Source of the DNA: Gerris lacustris
Taxonomy: Eukaryota > Arthropoda > Insecta > Hemiptera > Gerridae
Assembly (NCBI GenBank): GCA_951217055.1
Contig: OX578276.1
Span: 114,560,313-114,624,312 of the forward strand
DNA: 64,000 nucleotides
Direction: 5' to 3'
The position numbers were made by a program, and so were the translations under genes. The stretch's first letter is position 1. Every line of letters begins with the position of its first letter. Below the pieces are notes generated by a model. That model was not told the origin of the DNA. It searched no databases and saw only the letters and a list, made by a program, of their open reading frames with translations. Below, piece after piece: positions 24,291 to 33,066 of the stretch.

Positions 24291-24442
24291 TCAGGGTATA
24301 AAGGTTATAAACTGCTATTCTATAAAATTAGTATCTTTACATAGTGAAATTTGAAATAGTTATGTTATCATAACCATTTCAAACTTCACTATGTAAAGAT
24401 ACTAATTTTAGTATAGTAGTTTATAACCGTATACCCTGATGA
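24288..24442. repeat. 155-bp palindrome abutting the foldback element
   Basis: TCATCAGGGTATA... and its inverse ...TATACCCTGATGA bracket arms of about 75 nt that match with few differences, around a 4-nt loop (TTAT). It would fold as a near-perfect hairpin. It could be a tiny MITE or the end of the neighbouring element. Confidence 0.7.
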
Positions 24443-25213
24443 CGTTAATATATTTTACGAAACTAGTTGGTTAAACTGTGTTGCTTCTATTAAACAGCAA
24501 CTGACGAATTTAATTCTTTCTTAGTAAGTTTTTTCTTTAAACAAAAAATCTGATTTTTTACTACGTTTTTATTTGCTTGCTTTCTTGTTGGTTTGTCCAG
24601 TACAAATCTTGCAATCGATTTTTAACTAACTTTCCGAGTAGCTAGACATTTGAAACTTTTAGAACAGCTCAGAACACGATGTCAATGCAATATTTTAATG
24701 CTTTTAGCCATCTTTCAGCAGAATTTTATTCGTTTTCAGCAAATTTTGCTGTATGGAAAGTAAGTTCGGAAAAAATCCGCAAGTTATTTTATTTGTTTTG
24801 ACATGTCCCATATTTACAATCTTCATTTTGCCGGGTTTCAAATTTGTGATTTTTTATTAAGAGATGAAGATTGAATGACAGCGAAAAAGGAAAAATAAAC
24901 AAAGAAATAAATTAAATTTAAACGTTCCATTGTATGAATACTACCAAAAACTTAAAAATTAAATTGCAAAGAAATAAATTGATTGACAAGTGACAACCAG
25001 GTTTGTTTACACTTGTGTCCTAGGTATCGGTTTAATTTTTCTGCATCTGTGCTTCATTACTTGTACACATTTTTCTTTTTCTTCTCTTACTGTTCCTTCA
25101 CGGGGGCATATCAATGGCACGGTTTAGATCGGTGTTGGCGAGATCTGTTGTAAAAAGATTTGTCCTTTTATAGGTTTAAGATCAGCTCTCTAGATGGTTG
25201 TCATTTATGTGAA
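24443..25213. other. Gene-less stretch
   Basis: No gene seen. TATGAATACTACCAAAA at 24935-24955 matches the 3' end of the tRNA-like SINE found at 27908, so it may be a short SINE tail. Confidence 0.45.
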
Positions 25214-26335
25214 GTAAATAAATCCGGAACTATTTTTTTTCACTAGCATTATATTATAACAATAACAATTATATTATCAACATTACATATCAACATATTA
25301 TTTAACAGAAAATTTAAAAACGTAGTATATGAAAAGTTCTTTTTATCTTGTAATTATTGACATTTTAAATCGTCATGAAAAAAAGTAAATGTCAATTTAG
25401 CCAGTAATTTGATGTTTAAGTTTATAAATTGAGCTGATTACCTCTATTGAAACGAATTTATACTATACTTCATAACTTGAAAAAGTTTATTTAGTAGATA
25501 TATTAATAAGAGTTAAATTTGTTAGTTAATCATTGTTTGTTTCATCATTAAAATCTATTGAGATGTTGGAACCCGGATATTTTCCTTTTTCATTAAAAGA
25601 AAGGAAACTTACAAATGAAATGTTTAGAAATGATTTTATAAAAGGTAAGAAAAAAATGAAATGAACATTTAGTGATGAAAATTTATTTACATTTTGATAT
25701 ACTCACCACTGTTTCACCAACAACTCACTCTAGGGCTTTATTTGATGATCCCATCTCTGAGTGTCCAGTCTGTAGTAAATAAATCCGGAACTATTTTTTT
25801 TCACTAGCATTATATTATAACAATAATAATTATATTATCAACATTACATATCAACATATTATTCAACAGAAAATTTAAAAACGTAGTATATGAAAAGTTC
25901 TTTTTATCTTGTAATTATTGACATTTTAAATCGTCATGAAAAAAAGTAAATGTCGATTTAGCCAGTAATTTGATGTTTAAGTTTATAAATTGAGCTGATT
26001 ACCTCTATTGAAACGAATTTATACTATACTTCATAACTTGAAAAAGTTTATTTAGTAGATATATTAATAAGAGTTAAATTTGTTAGTTAATCATTGTTTG
26101 TTTCATCATTAAAATCTATTGAGATGTTGGAACCCGGATATTTTCCTTTTTCATTAAAAGAAAGGAAACTTACAAATGAAATGTTTAGAAATGATTTTAT
26201 AAAAGGTAAGAAAAAAATGAAATGAACATTTAGTGATGAAAATTTATTTACATTTTGATATACTCACCACTGTTTCACCAACAACTCACTCTAGGGCTTT
26301 ATTTGATGATCCCATCTCTGAGTGTCCAGTCTGAA
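25214..26335. repeat. 561-bp tandem duplication, two near-identical units
   Basis: Units 25214-25774 and 25775-26335 both start GTAAATAAATCCGGAACTAT and end GAGTGTCCAGTCTG. I count only a handful of differences, so the duplication is recent or kept alike by conversion. Each unit contains a 27-codon plus-strand frame starting MLEPGYFPFSLKERK and followed by a strong donor (AAAAGGTAAGA) at 25645 and 26206. The right end of unit 2 overlaps a minus-strand exon candidate. Confidence 0.9.
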
Positions 26336-26472
26336 TGACTGGAAGTGACCACTTGGTTCTATCAGGTTTTATTACAGAAACATGCTGTACAAAAAAAGAA
26401 CCTGCTGTAACATCTATGTTATGCTGCATGGAAGGGTGGGGTTGTTTTGGTACTTTATTTTGAGTCCTTGAA
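26286..26472 (-). CDS. Candidate terminal coding exon, unknown protein
   Basis: On the minus strand a pyrimidine tract (CTTTTTTTCTTTTATTTTTAG) ends at 26473, and a frame of 61 codons from 26471 to the TGA at 26288-26286 follows. It includes NKVPKQPHPSMQHNID and KWSLPVIQTGHSEMGSSNK. The composition is protein-like and the frame is uninterrupted, but no domain is recognised and no upstream exon was found. The last 50 nt are duplicated in the 561-bp tandem unit at 25725-25774. It may be a real last exon or a pseudogene fragment. Confidence 0.3.
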
Positions 26473-26475
26473 CTA

Positions 26476-27044
26476 AAAATAAAAGAAAAAAAGATTTGTT
26501 AAAGTTGGTACCTCAACTTAGTACACATAACCTTATATTGCATCATCCTAGCCATATCAAAACCAACTCCATATTTTAATTTTATTATATTTTGTTTACT
26601 TATTTTCTTTCTTAACATTGTTAATATGATTTAATACTTCTGACCTCGCACCTGTTTGTTTTATTTTTACCTTTTAATAGCAAATAGATATTTTTACTTT
26701 CAAGGTCCGAATGGTAACGTTATCGGAGATAAAAATAAATACTGTACTCAGTTTAACATTTGTAGTAAATACCAAGGTTTATTAACCTTGCCTTTTTACG
26801 ATCATAAAAATAAAGCAAATAATTAAATAATGCATTTTATGGTATTTACAATGCATAATAAGTGAAATGAAACTACTTGGACTAATTCCAAGATTAAGCT
26901 ATTAACCCATTATTAATCATTAGCTTGTGTTCTCTAACACTAGCTAATGTAGGTACCCCAAACTATTGAACAATAGGAAATAAATGCAACAATATTTTAT
27001 ATCCACAAACTGTGATAATAGAGTACAAAAAGAGATTTATAAAT
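26476..27044. other. Gene-less stretch
   Basis: No gene recognised. If the exon at 26286-26472 is real, its upstream intron would be here. Confidence 0.4.
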
Positions 27045-27110
27045 AAGAAGTCACACCCCACACCTCGAGCGGAGCTCATGCTAGAAATCAGTGGCTGTAT
27101 CTTAAAGCTA
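27045..27110. repeat. Fragment of the CTAGCTTTCACC-type repeat
   Basis: GAGCGGAGCTCATGCTAG followed by AATCAGTGGCTG matches 310-345 at the window start. Only the edge of the element is clear. Confidence 0.5.
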
Positions 27111-27907
27111 ACATATTATTGCTTTATCGTGTAGACTATGACATTAATTTACTTAAAAAAAAAAAAAAAAATCTGCAACCCCTACTGTTATAAATTTAAC
27201 ATTGACGCATCGAAGAAGATTAAGAAAATAGAACTAAGCAATTGACAAATCTACTGATGAGAAATACTGTATTTATAGTCATCAGTGGTTTTACGGCGTA
27301 AAATTTATTAGAATCCAAAACATTAATAGTTACCAAGAGAATAATATTCTTTTCACCGTATACCTGCTTATTGATTTCCCAATTTTCCCCAAATTTTATG
27401 GACCTATTTAAAATTATTCCTTTTTACATATTTAGAACGTCGAACCCTTCCGATTTGAGATGGAGCCATTAGTTCTTGTTTTTAAATGCAGTCAATCCTT
27501 AACATTGTGTTATTAACTTTCGCGAATTCGCCTATTTGCGAGTATTTGTTTATGATTTAATTTTTACCATTCGCGTAAATACCCTGCGCTTATTCGTGAA
27601 TAGCTATATTGAAGCTACTCCGAAAAGCGAAGTAAAACAAATTTGAGATGAAAATTATGAAATTTTATTGGGTAAAAATTTCTATTTTTAATCATTTTGA
27701 TGATATTTGTATGCAATTTTTATACTTATTTGCATATTTGTTATATTACTGTTTCTTTTTTTTAAGTATGATTCGTCCCATAAAAGTAAAATTTGTTTTG
27801 AAACTTATGATGTTATTGTATAAAGTTAACTTTACTTTTACCCATTTCCCATACATTTAATAGCAACATTTGTAACAGTTAGTTAGACTAAGGGTTTATA
27901 TTACTTT
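27111..27907. other. Gene-less stretch
   Basis: No gene recognised. The frame 27648-27860 is hydrophobic and AT-driven, without a recognisable domain. Confidence 0.5.
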
Positions 27908-28090
27908 CATATTTTACGATTTTGGTAGTATTCATACTACGGAAAGATTACATTTTAATTTAAATCAAATTATAATTATTATTAACTACGGGAAACAGAC
28001 AGAGAAAAATACACTCCAGCGCTGGGATTTGAACCACACAGGCCTCTATATTTCTAGTATAGCGCTCTACCAACTAAGCTACGCAGGAGA
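27908..28090 (-). mobile_element. tRNA-like SINE, copy A
   Basis: Read on the minus strand it opens CTCCTGCGTAGCTTAGTTGG (A-box-like TAGCTTAGTTGG), then GTGGTTCAAATCC (B box). A tRNA-unrelated body follows (TCTCTGTCTGTTTCCCGTAG) and ends in an AT-rich tail with CATACTACC-type sequence. The acceptor and T stems of a tRNA are only partly paired, so this is a tRNA-derived retroposon and not a working tRNA. Confidence 0.7.
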
Positions 28091-28255
28091 ATGATTTTCT
28101 CTGACGTTATTGATACCTTATCCCGAATTTAAGCTTTCAATTTTCCACAAATCTGAGAAGTCAACATTAATGACAAAGAACTAGACTGAGAAATAACGCT
28201 TATAATTATAAAGTACCCAATTAGTACCTGTACCTAGTACAATTAATTAGAAATT

Positions 28256-28462
28256 CATATTTTACGATTTTGGTAGTATTCATACTACGGAAAGATTACA
28301 TTTTAATTTAAATCAAATTATAATTATTATTATTAACTACGGGAAACAGACAGAGAAAAATACACTCCACATATAGAGGCCTGTGGTTCAAATCGCAGCG
28401 CTGGAGTGTATTTTTCTCTGTCTGTTTCCCGTAGTTAATAATAATTATAATTTGATTTGGTT
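28256..28462. mobile_element. Two tRNA-like SINE copies, inverted
   Basis: A minus-strand copy lacking its head (28256-28368) meets a plus-strand copy lacking its 5' end (28371-28462) at a short spacer. The two bodies (AGACAGAGAAAAATACACTC and inverse) form an imperfect hairpin. The B box GTGGTTCAAATCGC is in the plus copy. Confidence 0.7.
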
Positions 28463-29289
28463 TTATTACTTTTATATAGGTGAGAGATGTTCCTAAGTTC
28501 TAACCACTTTTGGACAAAGGAACATCCTCTTCCGAATGTAAAAGTGATGATATCTATGCCTCAATAGTTAATTAGTCTAAGGGATATTATTACTACTATA
28601 TAATTGAGAGATGTGACTGACGGACGATAAAATAAATAATTAATGGAAGAAGCGAACGTAAGTAAATCAACAATTTTTATACTTTTGCCCCATATAGGGG
28701 GCAAAATATTGGAGATAGAAAATCTATAATGAAGTCTATCATCTATGATGATTGGAGATGAAAAAGTTATAAGTGAAATATTTTAATTTTTCACCGTAGA
28801 ATCAAAATCTGCTATAAAAAATCCTACACCTCAGTTTAAAATTTTTGAGTCTGGTGGCCTGGGGGCAAAATGGGTGGTTGCCCCAAGTGCGCGATTGCAT
28901 GAAAACAAACTTCCCTTTACATAGTACGGATTCCCCAAGTTTCATTAATTTACCTCAAACCGTTCAAAATTTAAGAGGGGGGGGGGACTTTTTGACCACC
29001 CTGTATAATATACTAGCTGGATTCCCGTACTTCGCAACGATGTATGTAACTTTTATTGTCCATATTATTTGAAGAGTTTATAAACTACCGTTGAGAAACA
29101 TTAAAATAATTGGAATAAACAAGAATATTTTGATGCCACAGAGTTCTTCCAATCATGACAATAAAACCACTGAATCTAATAATACATCTACACAGAATCT
29201 ATACGAATGTGTACTTACATATATACGTAAATACATATACTTATATGTATAAATACATATATACTTACATACATACCTGTACTGTGTGG
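28463..29289. other. Gene-less stretch
   Basis: No gene recognised. ACTAGCTGGATTCCCGTAC at 29010 resembles the edge of a short retroposon, followed by ATACATAT-type simple sequence at 29210-29280. Confidence 0.45.
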
Positions 29290-29480
29290 GTCAAAAAATG
29301 TCAACTTTTTACCTTTAATATACGGTTTGGGAGGTATGAACCAAAGAGCGACGGACTGACAGACATATCATCCTCGGCATAAGAGTTTCGAGAAGGATCT
29401 TCGAAACCCTAAAAATAACCTTCGGGTTTAATATCAAAAACTAATAATGACCATACAGGACTGTATTGGTTTTAAGAGCG
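29290..29480. repeat. Dispersed repeat, copy 1
   Basis: Shares GGGAGGTATGAACCA, CATCCTCGGCATAAG, GAGAAGGATCT and AATGACCATACAGGACTGTA with 43130-43320. Contains a short inverted GTTTCGAGAAGGATCTTCGA motif. Non-coding. Confidence 0.65.
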
Positions 29481-29814
29481 GTGCTTTTTCTAAGTTTAAA
29501 GGAGGGGATGAGGGTCTACTTTTAACTGACCAGCTATTCTGAAACAAATCCCAAAAAATTAAAAAAAAATATCATCCCACTTCAGGAAAATATAATCTTG
29601 CTTTGATTGACATACGCAATCGCTGTCCATAATACGAACATTCTATAGAAGTGAAGCAGACGTTATGGGATATTAATATTATCAAATTTATTATAGTACA
29701 TATTATATGCAAGGTAAGTACATATTACCTTGCAAAAGGCCATAAAAACGTCTTTAATTATTATATGTACCTAGACGTTAGTTAAAAACCCAAGTTTTCG
29801 ACCTCCTAGACCCT

Positions 29815-30400
29815 GTGCTAACCCAAAGCGGGTGGGGGGAGGGGGGGGGGCTAGTGGTGGTTATTTGTACTTCCATAGGTAGGATATACCCAAAAAATCT
29901 GACTGTGGGGGGGGGGGGGGGAGGGATAACAAAATTAGACCCCTTTCGTCCTCAGAAAAGATTTATATTTTCAAAAAATATTGCATCTTTGAAGCTCTAT
30001 ATTTCGGAAAGTATTAGGGTTTAGGAAAATAATCTGAAATATAAAAATTGTTGCAAATTTAGTGCTCTACAAGAAAGGATAAACAAAACTACCCGAAAAT
30101 TTAGTTTATTCTTGGTTAGTGGCGGTTAGTATTGGTTACTAGTGGATAGTAGTTGTGGTTAGTTGTACTTCTATAAGTAGAATATACCCAAAAAAACTGA
30201 CTGGGAGGAGATTATAACAAAAATAGACCCCTAGCGTCTACAGAAAAAAATGTGATTTTTGGAATTTTGAAAAAAATATTGCATCTTTGAAGCTCTATAT
30301 TTCGGAAAGTATAGGGTATAGGAAAAATGTGATATATAAAAATGGTTGCAAATTTAGTGCTCTACAAAAAAGATAAGATTACTTTTTTCAGGACATATAG
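29815..30400. repeat. Two diverged direct repeats with G runs
   Basis: Blocks around 29850-30080 and 30130-30370 share TTTGTACTTC, AATATACCC or GATATACCC, and GCATCTTTGAAGCTCTATAT. The first includes G runs of 10 or more at 29838 and 29907. Unclassified. Confidence 0.6.
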
Positions 30401-31411
30401 GTAAAGAGTTATAAAGAAAAAAAAAACACTAAAATTTTGCGTATTTTGCTGTCGACTGGACTATATCTTTTTATCTACACTGTTTAAAACATTGGTTCCC
30501 AAAGTGGGGGGTGTGTCCCCCCATGGGAGGCGTGAAGACAAGTCAAAGGGTGGCATGGGACCTCGAGATCGAGATAGCTTTGCCGTCCGAACGTCAAATG
30601 CGATTATATAAAAATCCAAATATGAAACCAGTTGGAGAAACCTCACTGACGAATTCAACAGATACTTTCCTAACACAGGGGGTTAATGGGGGTGGCAGTG
30701 TAACCTGATGCCAGATCGTAAGAAATGAAGGCACTCACTTCAGCCACCTCAAGTCTCAGTCAACGCCTTCACGTAGCTTTAAGCGGGCGCCCCTGTTAAG
30801 TCAACCTTCGTGCTTGACAACAGAGATTGACCGCAGACGAAACTGGCATCCGAGATAGGCGGATGTCAGGAAAACTTATACACCCTATCCAACGCATACA
30901 ACATTACACTGACATGTTTACACAAACAAAGTCCAAGGACAGTAGAGGCATGCTACTGGGGGGAGTAGCGACCCCCGGACATTCTAGCTCATAACCATGC
31001 CCATCACAAACATATATACTACAAGGGTCAATATTGTCGAGGAGAGCACTGAGAGGACCCGAGGGGACCGGTCCTGGGTGGAACAGGACGGGTGTGGTAG
31101 CGCATTAAAAACGGTCTTAGACACGCCGGCCACCTCATAGTCAGGGTCCCACCCTTGCTGTTTTATTACGTAGCCTAGTGTAGGGGGCTGACCCATCAGG
31201 AGGTGAAAATCCTAGAGGGCGATAGTAGTGCCAGGTAGGCGCCTGGGTAGGGCCCTGCTGTCGCTCTCGGGGGGCTCTTGCGCGGCTACCGTCCTGGGGA
31301 AGCACAGGGATTAAACTGGACCTCTGGGAAGACTTAGTTGCTCTATTAGACAGTACACCCACCCAGCATAACAAACATTAAAACACTTTTACACGATATT
31401 TTATCACAAAC

Positions 31412-32266
31412 ATGGAGCCAGCAGACGAAACCCCCGTTACAGTGTCTAACATTTTACAGGAGGAATCAGGGTCCCCAACCCTAATGAGCAAGGACAGGAC
31501 AGAGAGTGAGATAGAGGACATTCTACTGGAGGAGAGGGAGGACCAACCGGGAACTTCCCAACCCCCAGTGATGGAGGCAGGTTCCACATCCCCGACCAGC
31601 CTGGAGGCTGACCCCAACAGGTCAGACTCCACTGGGTGGGAGGTGGAACACAATCAAAGGAGGAGGAAATCTTCTAAGAAAAGGAGGCAGAGAGAGAGGC
31701 AGAAGAGCAAGCCAAGGGAGGATAGGGAGAGGAAGGGGGAGGTAGGGACCTCGCAAGGGGGCCCAGCTTCCCACACCTCGACCCATATCCAAACGCCCTC
31801 AAGGAGACCCAGCGGGAAGACCTCGGCAAAGGAGGAATTCCCAACCCTGGAGGCGGCCAACAAGGTGGAGAGGATGAGAGCACCGCACGCCCCCCCAAGG
31901 AAGACGACGAGGGGTCCAGGAGCGAGGGATGCTGCTAGGAGGACGTGGAAAGAGGCGAGAAGGACCTTCGACCTCCCCACAGCCCCCAAATCGGTCTTGG
32001 AAAGTGAGGGACCTACCACCACACCCTCGGCCGAGAGCAACAAGAGACCGAGGGGAGCTATGGGGACCCCTTCTTCAGGTGATCTCACCCCCAAGAGGGT
32101 GAAAGAATCAGGTATATCCCCCCTTAAAGGGAGGATAGTGACAAGGCGGACACCACGGCTGCTCCGATCCCCGACGCAGAAGGACAAAAGAAAGAGTCCT
32201 ACAGAGATATTGCTAGGGGTAAGGACATGCAGTTCGTGGTACTCTCAAGTAGAGAGGGAGGTATAG
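31412..32266 (+). CDS. ORF1 N-terminal part of the non-LTR element
   Basis: Frame of 284 codons from the first ATG after the 5' UTR. It is acidic and serine/proline-rich at first (MEPADETPVTVSNILQEESG). A strongly basic stretch rich in R, K and E follows at about 88-110 (RRRKSSKKRRQRERQKSK), then more basic, proline-rich sequence, as expected of an RNA-binding ORF1 protein. The last roughly 45 codons look out of frame: from about 32128 the reading frame one base back continues with better protein sequence into the next ORF. So real ORF1 probably spans 31412-33063 with a -1 shift, or this copy has lost one base. Confidence 0.7.
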   Translation: MEPADETPVTVSNILQEESGSPTLMSKDRTESEIEDILLEEREDQPGTSQPPVMEAGSTSPTSLEADPNRSDSTGWEVEHNQRRRKSSKKRRQRERQKSKPREDRERKGEVGTSQGGPASHTSTHIQTPSRRPSGKTSAKEEFPTLEAANKVERMRAPHAPPRKTTRGPGARDAARRTWKEARRTFDLPTAPKSVLESEGPTTTPSAESNKRPRGAMGTPSSGDLTPKRVKESGISPLKGRIVTRRTPRLLRSPTQKDKRKSPTEILLGVRTCSSWYSQVEREV

Positions 32267-33063
32267 TCACCCAAAGAGAAGGAGAAATGCTGCGCAAAAA
32301 CCTGACAAGGTTTTCCTTGGAAAGCATGGGCAGCAGGGAAAGGACTACAGGCATTGTACTCAGGTTCTGGCAATCAGGAATAGTGGATCCTGGTTGGTTC
32401 CTGGTCACTGCGGTTGATGCCGAATCGAGAGACTGGACGATTCGGAACTGGGAGCCAACCCCCATCGAGGAGATCACATTTAAGGTCTTCTCACAGAAGG
32501 ATGCTCCCTGGCCGACGAAGATCGGCATCAACATCAGAGAGGAGGAGAAGCCTGATCCCGAAGAAATCAGGCTAGAAATGCATCTTCGAAACAGGATTCC
32601 GGGGGCCCTAGACTGGAAGCTGGACCACATTGCTGGTGAGCCGGGAAACTGGCACGTCCTCATGTGGATCCCTAGAGCTTCGGTTAGGGCCCTCGATGAG
32701 GTTAAGTGGCGCGTCTTCCTGGGCCTGATCTCCATGGTGGTTCATCGGGTCCGAGGAGGACCAGCCCCACCCCCCCCACCAGCAGACAGGAGGACTGAGG
32801 TTAGAAGGAGAGTTGAGGAGGGCGAAAGGAGGACTGAGGACAGAAGCCGGAGGGAACTCCCGGCCACCAGGAGGGCAGAGAGCCACCGGAGACCCAGGGA
32901 CGACTTTAAGTCGGATCGCCGGTCCCGCGTGGCACTGCCCCTCCCCTCTAGGAGGACGGAGAGGAGTCACCAGAGATCCGACGAGGACAGGGAGAAAAGG
33001 AGGCAGAGTGCTAGCGGCAGACCACCTCACCGTGAGGGTGGTAGCCGCAGGCAGAGCCAATAG
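32128..33063 (+). CDS. ORF1 C-terminal part, DUF4780-like
   Basis: The frame is open from 32128, just after an in-frame TAA at 32125-32127. It runs through ESYRDIARGKDMQFVVLSS to TAG at 33061-33063. The first ATG is at 32227, but the SYRDIARG lead-in before it is typical of the start of the DUF4780-type domain found in arthropod retrotransposon ORF1 proteins, so the frame is likely entered by a frameshift from ORF1. The domain (WFLVTAVDAESRDWTIRNW, then WHVLMWIPRASVRALDEV) is followed by a basic, arginine-rich tail. The stop is separated from the ORF2 ATG by a single codon, in the same frame. Confidence 0.7.
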   Translation, partial: REDSDKADTTAAPIPDAEGQKKESYRDIARGKDMQFVVLSSREGGIVTQREGEMLRKNLTRFSLESMGSRERTTGIVLRFWQSGIVDPGWFLVTAVDAESRDWTIRNWEPTPIEEITFKVFSQKDAPWPTKIGINIREEEKPDPEEIRLEMHLRNRIPGALDWKLDHIAGEPGNWHVLMWIPRASVRALDEVKWRVFLGLISMVVHRVRGGPAPPPPPADRRTEVRRRVEEGERRTEDRSRRELPATRRAESHRRPRDDFKSDRRSRVALPLPSRRTERSHQRSDEDREKRRQSASGRPPHREGGSRRQSQ

Positions 33064-33066
33064 AGG

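Noticed and set aside
28010..28090. A working tRNA gene (serine-like anticodon loop) on the minus strand
   Set aside because: A and B boxes are present, but the T stem pairs poorly, and the same sequence with a shared non-tRNA body recurs at several sites, so it is a SINE.
31654..32187. Minus-strand frames inside the non-LTR element
   Set aside because: They lie opposite ORF1 and ORF2, whose forward frames carry the recognised domains.
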